Shown here: positions 37,760-45,806 of the stretch, one piece after another
Numbering within the stretch: the first letter of the stretch is position 1
Layout of the letters: each line of letters begins with the position of its first letter
Assembly (NCBI RefSeq): GCF_900168255.1
Contig: NZ_LT799838.1
Span: 62,001-126,000, forward strand
Origin: Psychrobacter sp. DAB_AL43B
GTDB lineage: Bacteria > Pseudomonadota > Gammaproteobacteria > Pseudomonadales > Moraxellaceae
DNA: 64,000 nt
Direction: 5' to 3'
The notes under the pieces: model-generated
What the model was told of the DNA's origin: nothing
What the model saw: only the letters and a program-made list of their open reading frames with translations
The model's database searches: none
Translations under genes and position numbers: made by a program

Positions 37760-37795
37760 AATAAAGATAAGCCATATTAAAAACAAGGTAATACC

Positions 37796-38200
37796 ATGAA
37801 CCAACGTTTACAACGTTTAGCTGATCAGATTCAGCGTGAGCTTGCTGTCCTTATCCGTGACGCCGTCAATGATCCGCGTCTGACTGGTTTTGTCACCATC
37901 TCCAGTGTTAAAGTCAGCCCAGACCTAGGTTATGCTGATATTTATGTCACTATTATGGAGCCAGAGCTCAATGATGCCATGACCAAGTCTAATCATGAAG
38001 AGAGTATTAAAGTCCTTAATAAGGCAGCAGGCTTTTTGCGTACTGAACTAAGTCATAGTCTAAAAACTCGTACGACGCCGCGTTTGCGTTTTCATTATGA
38101 TGAAGTCACTGCTCGTGGTAATTATATGATGGATTTAATTAGTAAAGCCGTCACCAAAACTGAGCTAAATGAGTCTGACGAGCAAGAAAACCAAGAGTAA
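37796..38200 (+). CDS. rbfA: 30S ribosome-binding factor RbfA
   Basis: A cold-shock-related KH-fold protein that binds immature 30S subunits. The 134 residues show RLADQIQRELAVLIRDAVNDPRLTGFVTISSVKVSPDLGYADIYVT and the C-terminal LRTELSHSLKTRTTPRLRFHYDE. The tail is acidic. It ends 18 bases before truB. The repeat at 37653 sits 36 bases upstream of its start. Confidence 0.95.
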   Translation: MNQRLQRLADQIQRELAVLIRDAVNDPRLTGFVTISSVKVSPDLGYADIYVTIMEPELNDAMTKSNHEESIKVLNKAAGFLRTELSHSLKTRTTPRLRFHYDEVTARGNYMMDLISKAVTKTELNESDEQENQE

Positions 38201-38218
38201 AAGGGTAAAAAAGCCATT

Positions 38219-39298
38219 ATGTCGATTGTCTCTACAAAAGCCTCTACGCAAGCTGATAAGAATGCCAATAAAACGCTCACTAAAACCAAAGTGTCGGGCG
38301 TTATATTAGTAGATAAGCCTCAGGGTATGACCTCACAGCAAGTGGTATCAAAGGTGAAATATTTATTTAAATCACCAAATCATGACAGTAAAAAAGCTGG
38401 TCATACGGGCACGCTTGACCCAATGGCAACCGGTTTACTGCCTATTTGTTTGGGTGAAGCGACTAAATTTAGTCATTACCAACTTGATGCTGATAAATCT
38501 TATCAAGCGACTATTTTACTTGGTAGCCAAACTGATACTGGTGATGCCGATGGTAAAATTGTTGCACAGGCTGTAATACCAACGTTTGATGAGGTACTAT
38601 TAAAAAAAGTTGCTCAGCAATTTTTAGGGGCTCAGCAGCAAATTCCGCCGATGTACTCTGCTTTAAAAAAAGACGGTAAAAAGCTATATGAATATGCACG
38701 TGCGGGTATAGAGATTGAGCGCGCGCCAAGAGATATTGTACTCAAAGCAATCGACCTAAAAGCTATCGATGATAAGCAGATTCAGTTGACGGTGACTTGT
38801 TCCAAGGGCACCTATGTACGTGTATTAGCAGAAGATATCGCTAAAACGCTGCACACGCTAGGACATTTGACTGCATTGCGCCGTCTACAAGTTGGTGATT
38901 TCAAAATAGACGAAGCAATTGCTTTGGCGGATTTAGAAGCGCTAACATTAGCGAGTCGTCAGACACATTTATTGCCAGTGGATGCTTGTGTCAATATTGA
39001 TGCTGAGCTTACGTTGTCAGCAGAACAGTGTGAACGTGTACAAATGGGTCAACGCTTAAATGTATTTGAGCAGCTGACTGATGATTTGCAAAGCTATATT
39101 AAAATGACTATCGATCAACAGCCATGTATTGATGACAATAAACAAAATATTGATGATAGTAAAAATGATACAGAAGCACCATTATTGCATGAGATAGCGG
39201 TAGATATCTGTCTCATAAATGAGCAGGGACAATTTATTGGTCTCGGCGCTGTGAGTCTCAATGGTCGATTGCAACCTAAAAAATTGATTCAGTTATAA
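38219..39298 (+). CDS. truB: tRNA pseudouridine(55) synthase TruB
   Basis: Makes the universal pseudouridine in the T arm of tRNA. The catalytic Asp is D67 in KAGHTGTLDPMATGLLPICLGEATKF; VSGVILVDKPQGMTSQ and SCSKGTYVRVLAEDI-type (TCSKGTYVRVLAED) blocks are present. 359 residues against 314 in E. coli; the excess is a Lys/Thr-rich N-terminus and an Asp/Asn-rich insert (near residues 300-325) in the C-terminal PUA-like part. The group rbfA-truB ends at the terminator 39390. Confidence 0.95.
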   Translation: MSIVSTKASTQADKNANKTLTKTKVSGVILVDKPQGMTSQQVVSKVKYLFKSPNHDSKKAGHTGTLDPMATGLLPICLGEATKFSHYQLDADKSYQATILLGSQTDTGDADGKIVAQAVIPTFDEVLLKKVAQQFLGAQQQIPPMYSALKKDGKKLYEYARAGIEIERAPRDIVLKAIDLKAIDDKQIQLTVTCSKGTYVRVLAEDIAKTLHTLGHLTALRRLQVGDFKIDEAIALADLEALTLASRQTHLLPVDACVNIDAELTLSAEQCERVQMGQRLNVFEQLTDDLQSYIKMTIDQQPCIDDNKQNIDDSKNDTEAPLLHEIAVDICLINEQGQFIGLGAVSLNGRLQPKKLIQL

Positions 39299-39389
39299 TA
39301 TTGTCTACTGGATTTACCCTATTTTTATAACTGAAAGTCTGTAAAACTTACTAAGAATTCACACTAATCACATATCGTCACATTTTATT

Positions 39390-39423
39390 GCAGGTTTCAC
39401 CTATAGTGAAACCTGCTTTTTTT
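39390..39423 (+). terminator. Intrinsic terminator after truB
   Basis: Perfect 11-bp stem GCAGGTTTCAC / GTGAAACCTGC, CTATA loop, then seven T. It is followed by about 220 very AT-rich bases before the next gene. Confidence 0.92.
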
Positions 39424-39644
39424 GTATCTTAGTTTAGTCAGCTAGGGAAAGCGTGAGACAGAAAGGAGATAATAAGAAAGCAAAATATAAAAATAGCGCT
39501 AATAATAAAAAATGGATTTAATATAATTTAGGTAGGAAGATTAAATAAAAATAAAAATATATTAACTAATATAAAGTAAGTTTATAAACATAAGAAAATT
39601 TTTTAATAAGAAATTTATTCAATAGATAGAGTATAGGGAATATT

Positions 39645-40169
39645 ATGAAAACTATTGCTTTTTTATTACACAATAATTTTGAACAAGCAGAATATGAAGA
39701 AGTTAATAATCAGCTAAAAGATAAAGGCTACAAGACGCTTCTTATTACTACTGATAAAAATAAAGAAGTTCAAGGCATGAAGCAAGATGTCAACAAAGGC
39801 GATACTTTCAGCGCCGATATATTTGCTAAAGACGCAAAAGTTGCTGATTACGATGCTTTAGTGTTGCCAGGTGGTACGGTAAATGCGGATACCATACGCG
39901 GCAATAAAGAAGCGCATGGCATCATTAATGCTATTAACGATGCCGGAAAGCCATTAGCTGTAATCTGCCACGCCCCTTGGGCGCTTATTAATACAGGCAT
40001 TGCAAAAGGAAAAACACTGACAGCTTATCAGACATTACAGATTGATTTAGAAAATGCTGGGGCAAAATTTGTAGACAAAACGGTGCAAATTGATGGTAAT
40101 TTGATTACCTCACGCAACCCAGACGATATTAAAAATTTCGTCGAAGCTATCGATAAAGCTCTATCATAA
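39645..40169 (+). CDS. DJ-1/PfpI family protein (YhbO-like)
   Basis: A class I glutamine-amidotransferase-fold protein of the PfpI/YhbO type, linked to stress protection and proposed deglycase activity. The 174 residues carry the nucleophile elbow AVICHAPWAL with C108 and H109, an acidic partner in NNFEQAEYEE (E13 or E16), and the LVLPGGTVNADTIR loop. It lies between truB and rpsO, flanked by terminators, so it is a separate unit inserted in the translation cluster. Two tiny charged proteins follow on the same strand. Confidence 0.88.
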   Translation: MKTIAFLLHNNFEQAEYEEVNNQLKDKGYKTLLITTDKNKEVQGMKQDVNKGDTFSADIFAKDAKVADYDALVLPGGTVNADTIRGNKEAHGIINAINDAGKPLAVICHAPWALINTGIAKGKTLTAYQTLQIDLENAGAKFVDKTVQIDGNLITSRNPDDIKNFVEAIDKALS

Positions 40170-40226
40170 TTTCAATTATCATTATTGATTTTCATAGCCA
40201 ATTACAATCATAAAAAGGAAAATAAT

Positions 40227-40397
40227 ATGTCAAATTCTAATCCAAATGATACTAAGCTCGAACAACAACGTTCTGACGCAGCTGAAGCCTCATTAAAAAA
40301 CCAAACTGAAAGTAATTATACAAAAGAGTCTGACGCAGCAGCAGATCGTATCGCTAATAACGCAGAAGAAGCTAAAAAAGATAAAAAGGATAAATAG
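40227..40397 (+). CDS. Small charged hydrophilic protein, 56 aa
   Basis: Not recognised. ATG 40227 follows AAAAAGGAAAAT. The 56 residues contain no hydrophobic core: many Asn, Asp, Glu, Lys, Ala and Ser, with the segments SDAAEASLKNQTES and SDAAADRIANNAEE and a Lys/Asp tail. It looks intrinsically disordered, similar in style to small stress or desiccation proteins, but that is only a resemblance. 57 bases downstream of the DJ-1 gene, probably the same transcript. Confidence 0.6.
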   Translation: MSNSNPNDTKLEQQRSDAAEASLKNQTESNYTKESDAAADRIANNAEEAKKDKKDK

Positions 40398-40448
40398 AAC
40401 TTGATCTAGGTTCGATGTGTGTTCTAAAATTTTTTTTAGTAAACTAAA

Positions 40449-40476
40449 AATGCTAACTGCTCAAACAGTTAGCATT
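40449..40476. terminator. Hairpin after the 56-aa gene
   Basis: Perfect 11-bp stem AATGCTAACTG / CAGTTAGCATT with a CTCAAA loop. On the plus strand no T-run follows; on the minus strand one does. As a plus-strand terminator it is therefore weak and may instead act as an RNA 3' stabiliser. Confidence 0.55.
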
Positions 40477-40556
40477 CCTAATAATATACTTCACATTTAA
40501 ATTTATTAAGATTATTTAATTTTGAATTCTAATATTAATATACTAGGAGAGCTATT

Positions 40557-40742
40557 ATGGATAAATCACAGAAAGATATGGATAAGCAAGAACAAAAGAT
40601 ACAAAAACTAGCTGACGATATCAATCCTAGCCAAGACGTAATTCCTGATAGTTTAGCGGAAGCAACCACAGTACCGTTAGATGATGATGCACTTGGTGGC
40701 AACGCGACTGAAGATGACGTTAAGAAAAATAAACATAAATAA
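40557..40742 (+). CDS. Small acidic hydrophilic protein, 61 aa
   Basis: Not recognised. ATG 40557 has AGGAG upstream. The sequence is charged throughout: an N-terminal Lys/Asp/Gln helix (DKSQKDMDKQEQKIQKLADD), an acidic centre (VPLDDDALGGNATEDD) and a Lys-rich end. No hydrophobic segment. In character it resembles the preceding 56-residue protein, although there is no clear alignment. Ends at the terminator 40804. Confidence 0.6.
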   Translation: MDKSQKDMDKQEQKIQKLADDINPSQDVIPDSLAEATTVPLDDDALGGNATEDDVKKNKHK

Positions 40743-40803
40743 GGCTTTTGTAAACAAATTATCAAGCTAAGTTTATTTCTTAAAACTGTTGAAACTAATA
40801 CGG

Positions 40804-40831
40804 AAAACTGCTGTTAGTTCAGCAGTTTTTT
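40804..40831 (+). terminator. Terminator overlapping the rpsO promoter region
   Basis: Stem AAAACTGCTG / CAGCAGTTTT with a TTAGTT loop and T-run. A perfect TATAAT follows at 40834-40839. Confidence 0.85.
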
Positions 40832-40839
40832 GTTATAAT
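40811..40839 (+). promoter_or_regulatory. Candidate rpsO promoter
   Basis: TATAAT at 40834-40839 with a weak -35 (CTGTTA, 40811-40816) at 17 bases, inside the terminator stem of the previous unit. It lies 160 bases before rpsO, leaving a long 5' leader. Confidence 0.5.
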
Positions 40840-40999
40840 CGCTTTCAAGTTAAACAACGTGTTTGTCGACCACTAGGTCAACTCTAGTAATGCAGGGTTG
40901 TCCCGAATGTCATACAGACTATTTTATTTATTCTATCATTTTACACTCATTAAAATTTATTGATGCATTGTAGAATGTTTAGCATTGCCGGAGAGATTT

Positions 41000-41266
41000 A
41001 TGCTAACTAATGCCGATCGCGAACAAATCATTGCTCAATACCAACGTGGCGAAAATGACACAGGCTCACCAGAAGTTCAAGTAGCCTTGTTAAGCGCTCG
41101 TATCAACGATTTGCAAAACCATTTTAAAGCGCACAAAGCTGATCACCACAGCCGCCGCGGTCTTATCCGTATGGTTAATACCCGCCGTAAACTGCTTGAT
41201 TACCTAAAAGGTAAAGATCTTGGTCGCTATACCACCCTTATTAGCCAGTTAGGTCTACGTCGTTAA
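41000..41266 (+). CDS. rpsO: 30S ribosomal protein S15
   Basis: The 88-residue S15 binds the central domain of 16S rRNA. It is full length with the family blocks [34 protein letters not shown] and [16 protein letters not shown]. Start ATG 41000 with GGAGAG seven bases upstream; upstream in-frame codons belong to the leader. It precedes pnp as in E. coli, but a strong terminator and over 600 bases separate the two here. Confidence 0.97.
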   Translation: MLTNADREQIIAQYQRGENDTGSPEVQVALLSARINDLQNHFKAHKADHHSRRGLIRMVNTRRKLLDYLKGKDLGRYTTLISQLGLRR

Positions 41267-41387
41267 TTTGACGACAGTAGTACAAGTGGTCGCTAAAACA
41301 AAATATGCTTTAATAAGGCAATATTTCGAATTTTTGGTCAAACCATTTGGAACTTGCTTGTTGATATCGATAAAATAGATTTTTTCT

Positions 41388-41421
41388 AAAACGGTGTGGA
41401 ATAGTTTCACGCCGTTTTTTT
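41388..41421 (+). terminator. Intrinsic terminator after rpsO
   Basis: Stem AAAACGGTGTG / CACGCCGTTTT with a nine-base loop and T-run. It separates rpsO from pnp. Confidence 0.82.
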
Positions 41422-42067
41422 ATGCTTATTATTGTGGTTAAGTTAGCTTACAGGCTCCAAGCTCATATCATATGATTATTGCAGCGTAAGTGCTAAAGAT
41501 GCAGAGTTAAATTATGATGGCTTGCGCTAAACCTCAGTAGTCATTATTAATAAAGAATTGTTATTGATAAATATTTACTATCAATAAATAGGCAGCTTTG
41601 CATTTAATTGGTCAATGGTCATAAATCACTGTAAAATAATGCCTTGTAAGTTTTATCGCGCTATTAGTTATACAGCTGATCGTTATATGGCTAACTATCT
41701 ATCAAATAGCTACTTATAAAGTATCTATGCTAAGCATTAATGTTTTATTAAAGAAAGTAACCAGTATCATGCATGCATGGTTTCGACTTGGTAGCGTTTT
41801 TGGTGTCACTTTTGATAGTACTTATATAAAACCGAATTCGAAAAAATGAACACACGTAAAAGTATTGTGCTCATGATAGGTAAATGCATAGACAGGCAAA
41901 TACATAAGATAAATAGGTAAGGATATTAGCCCTAATTGACGCGATTTTTTAATCGACTAATGGTTAATTAGGGGCTATGTACAAAGAAATACAAAGAATT
42001 TTTAATGACAGGTATCAGCTTTTATAACGCTGATATTACTTTCGTCAGTCAATATTAGGAAAATTAT
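41422..42067 (+). promoter_or_regulatory. pnp upstream region with a large stem-loop
   Basis: No gene is seen in about 650 bases. At 41927-41977 a branched hairpin is encoded: outer stem TAGCCCTAATT / AATTAGGGGCTA with one bulged G, and inner stem CGATT / AATCG around four T. It lies 90-140 bases before the pnp start. In E. coli a pnp leader hairpin is cut by RNase III and then used by PNPase for autocontrol; a like role here is inference. Confidence 0.55.
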
Positions 42068-44170
42068 ATGACAATGTTTAATACCATTAAGCGTGAATTC
42101 CAATACGGCAACCAACAGGTTGTGATCGAAACAGGTCGTATCGCTCGCCAAGCCAACTCTATTTTAGTTCATATGGGCGGCGTAACTGTACTAGTAGCAG
42201 CCGTTGTTAAGTCGGAAGCGAAAGAAGGTCAAAACTTCTTCCCTTTGACAGTTAACTATCAAGAAAAAATGTATGCAGCGGGTAAAATTCCAGGTGCTTA
42301 TGGCAAACGTGAAGGCCGTGCGAGTGAGTCTGAAACCTTAACCTCGCGCTTGATTGACCGTCCGATTCGTCCACTTTTTCCTGAAGGCTATTTGAACGAA
42401 ATTCAAATCACGGCGACGGTTGTATCATCAGATAAAAGTCAGTCGGCAGATATCGCGGCATTGATTGGTGCATCAGCTGCGCTAGCTATCTCTGACGCTC
42501 CATTTAATGGACCTGTTGCCGGTGCACGCGTTGGCTTTATTAATGGTGAATATGTTTTAAACCCGACTCTTGAAGAACTTAAAGAGAGTGATCTTGACTT
42601 GATCGTTGCTGGTACTAAATCGGCAGTATTGATGGTTGAGTCAGAAGCCAAAGAGTTGTCAGAAGATCAAATGTTAGGCGCAGTATTGTACGGTCATCAG
42701 CAGCAGCAAATCGTTATTGATAACATTGCCTCACTAGCAGCAGAAGTAGGTACCGCTAAGCAGCAGTTCACTTCTCCTAAGCGTGACGAAGCATTATCGA
42801 ACGGCATGAAAGAGCAGTTCGGTGCGCAGGTTTCTGATGCCTATACCATTACTGATAAGCAAGAGCGTTATACCAAGCTTGATGAAGTTAAACAAGCTGC
42901 TCTTGCTGCGCTTGCTGGTGATGCAGAATCAGAAACTTATAGCGATACAGTATCTGAGCTTAAAGAAATTTATAACGATCTAAAATATCGTACGGTTCGT
43001 GACAATATCTTGTCTGGTAAGCCACGTATTGATGGTCGTGATCTTGAAACAGTTCGTGCCATTGATGTGCAAGTAGGTGTATTACCATTTACTCATGGTT
43101 CAGCGCTATTTACCCGCGGTGAAACTCAGGCTTTGGTAACGACTACTCTAGGTAACAGCCGTGACGTCAATATGATTGACTCGCTAGCGGGTACGATTCG
43201 TGACCATTTCATGTTGCATTATAACTTCCCACATTTCTCAGTAGGCGAGACTGGTCGTGAAGGTATTCCTAAACGTCGCGAAATTGGCCATGGTCGCCTA
43301 GCGCGCCGTGGTGTACAAGCGATGCTTCCTGATAGCGAACGCTTTCCGTATGTCATCCGTGTGGTATCGGAAATCACTGAATCAAACGGTTCATCGTCTA
43401 TGGCTTCAGTTTGCGGCGCAAGCTTGGCATTGATGGACGCTGGCGTACCAATCAAAGCACCCGTTGCTGGTATCGCAATGGGTCTGGTCAAAGAAGGCGA
43501 GCGCTTTGCCGTATTGTCTGACATCTTAGGTGATGAAGATCATCTTGGCGATATGGACTTTAAAGTTGCTGGTTCTAAAGATGGTATCACCGCCCTTCAG
43601 ATGGATATCAAAATCGAAGGTATTACGCCAGATATCATGGAGCAAGCGTTAAAACAAGCCCATGCTGGTCGTATCCATATCTTAGACGCGATGAATAAAG
43701 TATTGCCTGAGAGCCGTACTGAAATTAATGCGCATGCGCCTAACTATGCCGTTATCGAAATCAATCCTGACAAAATCCGTGATGTTATCGGTAAAGGCGG
43801 TGCAACTATCCGTCAGCTAACGGAAGAAACTGGTGCGGTTATTGATATCGATGATGCTGGTACGATTCGTATCTTTGGCGAAAATAAAGCAGCAACCAAA
43901 GCGGCTATCGGTAAAATCGAAGCCTTAACTGCTGAGGTTGAAGTGGGCAAAACCTATGAAGGTACGGTTGCTCGTATCGTTGACTTTGGTGCCTTCATTA
44001 ACGTCTTACCAAACACTGATGGTCTAGTGCATATCTCACAAATCGCAGATGAGCGCGTAGAGAATGTATCTGACTATCTAAAAGAAGGTCAAATCGTTAA
44101 AGTATTGGTACAAGACGTTGATAACCGTGGTCGCATTAAATTGACTATGAAAGGTATTGAGCAAAGCTAA
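42068..44170 (+). CDS. pnp: Polyribonucleotide nucleotidyltransferase (PNPase)
   Basis: Phosphorolytic 3'-5' exoribonuclease, partner of RNase E and important for cold growth. 700 residues: two RNase PH domains (the first with [21 protein letters not shown], the second with [41 protein letters not shown]), the [23 protein letters not shown] block, a KH domain with [22 protein letters not shown] (about 573-594) and S1 ([17 protein letters not shown]). Full length compared with 711 in E. coli. Terminator at 44198. Confidence 0.97.
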   Translation: MTMFNTIKREFQYGNQQVVIETGRIARQANSILVHMGGVTVLVAAVVKSEAKEGQNFFPLTVNYQEKMYAAGKIPGAYGKREGRASESETLTSRLIDRPIRPLFPEGYLNEIQITATVVSSDKSQSADIAALIGASAALAISDAPFNGPVAGARVGFINGEYVLNPTLEELKESDLDLIVAGTKSAVLMVESEAKELSEDQMLGAVLYGHQQQQIVIDNIASLAAEVGTAKQQFTSPKRDEALSNGMKEQFGAQVSDAYTITDKQERYTKLDEVKQAALAALAGDAESETYSDTVSELKEIYNDLKYRTVRDNILSGKPRIDGRDLETVRAIDVQVGVLPFTHGSALFTRGETQALVTTTLGNSRDVNMIDSLAGTIRDHFMLHYNFPHFSVGETGREGIPKRREIGHGRLARRGVQAMLPDSERFPYVIRVVSEITESNGSSSMASVCGASLALMDAGVPIKAPVAGIAMGLVKEGERFAVLSDILGDEDHLGDMDFKVAGSKDGITALQMDIKIEGITPDIMEQALKQAHAGRIHILDAMNKVLPESRTEINAHAPNYAVIEINPDKIRDVIGKGGATIRQLTEETGAVIDIDDAGTIRIFGENKAATKAAIGKIEALTAEVEVGKTYEGTVARIVDFGAFINVLPNTDGLVHISQIADERVENVSDYLKEGQIVKVLVQDVDNRGRIKLTMKGIEQS

Positions 44171-44197
44171 GGCTCGATATTTGATGTAATAAGAAAT

Positions 44198-44246
44198 AAA
44201 AAACCGCTTTGAGTCACTTAACATTAGTGCTCAAGGCGGTTTTTTT
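44198..44246. terminator. Terminator after pnp
   Basis: Stem AAACCGCtTTGAG / CTCAAgGCGGTTT, 16-base loop, T-run of seven. The A-run on the other side may also serve the convergent gene at 44284. Confidence 0.85.
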
Positions 44247-44283
44247 ATGGCTTTAAAAAAGAGCGTACAAGATAGGAAGGTAA

Positions 44284-44847
44284 TTAAAGAGTGATATCTT
44301 TAGGAAGATGAATATCGATGCGAAGCTTAGGTAAATCTTGTAACTTCTGCGTCAGTAGCGGTAAGCAATCGGCATACCAATCTAGAGGAACTAGATTTTC
44401 TAGGCTAGATTCATCGCTCGTATCTTGTCGCGGATGATTAAAAATAAGTGGACGTGATAGCAGCGCAACTCTACGAATACCTTGATAGCGTATCAGCGGT
44501 ATAAGCTGCTGCTGTAAATCAACCAAAGCTGCCGTTAACCAGCGCAATCTTGTCGGATGATAAGGATGGTCTGAGATGACGAGGTTGGCAATATAACTGG
44601 GTTGGTTACCATTGCTACTAACAGCCAGCCCCGCTTGCTCACGGGAGCGCTTATGAAGTAAACAGCTACCGACTTCTAAGCTACCATCACGGCAAGCACG
44701 ATAGTAGCGTTGGTAATTATCTGGATATAGACGCTTGGTTCGCGTAAGGATAGGGTCTAAAAGCACACCTGCGGTATTGACTGGCAGAATTAATAGCTGC
44801 GCACTGCTATTTAAAACAGGGGCATGAGTGAGTTGCAACGTTGCCAT
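44284..44847 (-). CDS. Divergent macrodomain-like protein
   Basis: The 187-residue protein is not in a family I can name with certainty, but its order of motifs follows the DarG-type macrodomain (ADP-ribose-binding) fold. LLILPVNTAGVLLDPILTRTKRLYPDNYQRYYRACRDG parallels the usual N-x-V-N-x-x-G-V-M-G-K-G-I-A-x-x-F-K-x-x-Y-P-x-N-F block. SYIANLVISDH occupies the place of the I-I-N-F-P-T-K strand, followed by a helix RLRWLTAALVDLQQQL and RRVALLSRPLI. The Gly-Lys-Gly loop that contacts ADP-ribose is replaced by LLDP, so binding may be lost or altered. No ADP-ribosyltransferase toxin gene is next to it. Of three ATGs in tandem I chose 44847, spaced 6 bases from AAGGGG. Confidence 0.6.
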   Translation of the reverse strand: MATLQLTHAPVLNSSAQLLILPVNTAGVLLDPILTRTKRLYPDNYQRYYRACRDGSLEVGSCLLHKRSREQAGLAVSSNGNQPSYIANLVISDHPYHPTRLRWLTAALVDLQQQLIPLIRYQGIRRVALLSRPLIFNHPRQDTSDESSLENLVPLDWYADCLPLLTQKLQDLPKLRIDIHLPKDITL

Positions 44848-44873
44848 CATCATCCCCTTGATAAAAATTTATG

Positions 44874-45407
44874 TTATTTAGCGCTGGTTTTAGCGTTTGT
44901 ATCTGCCTCTAACTGAGCGATTTGCTGTTCGAGCAATTCGATTTGCTCAGCTTTCATCTCTGTCAGTTGCTTAGTCATAGTAATCTGTTCAGTGGCTATC
45001 TTTTCCTGTTCAGCCAAGCGTTTACGTTCGTCCTCTAAGCGATCAATCTCTTCTTTAGCTAAGCTATCCGTTTCTGGTAGAGGCGCATTTAAGATAGTCT
45101 CGGGGTCAGGTGCTTCAGTATCTGTAACAGCAGCGATAGCTTGGCTGTCATCTAAAGTACCCTCTTTTACCACATTGTCTAATGATGTAGCAGTAGACGG
45201 TACAGCCTCAGTTTGTTCAGTAGTCGCCGGCAAGCTTTCTACAGCGGTCGTGTTAGCTGCCGGTAGAGAGTTTTTCCAAACCAAATAACCAATCAATAAC
45301 GCTATCAATATAATAGCAAACCACCATTTTTGGCGTAGCTTAGCAGGATTGGCAGATTTGTTTTTTGATACTTTAGCAGATATAGGACGCATTTTTTTGT
45401 TTTTCAT
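44874..45407 (-). CDS. Membrane-anchored coiled-coil protein, 177 aa
   Basis: Not recognised. A basic N-terminus (MKNKKMRPISAKVSKNKS) precedes one membrane helix (about 29-45, WWFAIILIALLIGYLVW), then an Ala/Thr/Glu-rich low-complexity periplasmic linker, and a C-terminal coiled coil (about 115-170) with heptad-like EEIDRLEDERKRLAEQEKI and MKAEQIELLEQQIAQLEAD. This is the layout of envelope spacer or scaffold proteins. 26 bases upstream of the macrodomain-like gene, so likely co-transcribed. Confidence 0.65.
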   Translation of the reverse strand: MKNKKMRPISAKVSKNKSANPAKLRQKWWFAIILIALLIGYLVWKNSLPAANTTAVESLPATTEQTEAVPSTATSLDNVVKEGTLDDSQAIAAVTDTEAPDPETILNAPLPETDSLAKEEIDRLEDERKRLAEQEKIATEQITMTKQLTEMKAEQIELLEQQIAQLEADTNAKTSAK

Positions 45408-45463
45408 ACCACAGTCAATTCATGTAAAAAATATAAGTAGCCATACTATAGCAAACTCAAAAT

Positions 45464-45491
45464 AAAAAGCCTATCTATTGCTAGATAGGCT
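45464..45491 (-). terminator. Terminator after yheV (minus strand)
   Basis: Stem AGCCTATCTA / TAGATAGGCT with a TTGC-type loop; on the minus strand it is followed by a T-rich run. It ends the prlC-yheV transcript. Confidence 0.8.
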
Positions 45492-45548
45492 GAAAATACT
45501 ATTAATAAGTGACGCAAACATGATGCTCTAAATAGTGATGTTAAACGC

Positions 45549-45806
45549 TCATAACTTAAACTTTACTGTACCACTAGTGCCAGTTGCCATCGCATCACGA
45601 GTTAGCTGATCCTCAGCATGGTTTTTGGCACTGATAGCATCAGGGTCAGGGCGATGCTCGGTATGACCACACTGAGTACATTCGATATATTCATCAGGCG
45701 TTGGCTCGGAGATATTTACTTGCACTACCGCATCCATTGTCTGACATTTGGGGCAGCGTACCCCTGCTAAGAATTGCCGCTTTGGTCGTGACGACTGATA
45801 ACGCAT
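45549..45806 (-). CDS. yheV: YheV-family zinc-ribbon protein
   Basis: A small protein (85 residues) with two Cys pairs, C18/C21 (RCPKCQTMD) and C43/C46 (ECTQCGHTE), forming a probable zinc ribbon; the family (DUF2387) has no known function. The ATG follows directly on the stop of prlC (TAAATG), which implies translational coupling. The same prlC neighbourhood is common for this family. Confidence 0.85.
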   Translation of the reverse strand: MRYQSSRPKRQFLAGVRCPKCQTMDAVVQVNISEPTPDEYIECTQCGHTEHRPDPDAISAKNHAEDQLTRDAMATGTSGTVKFKL

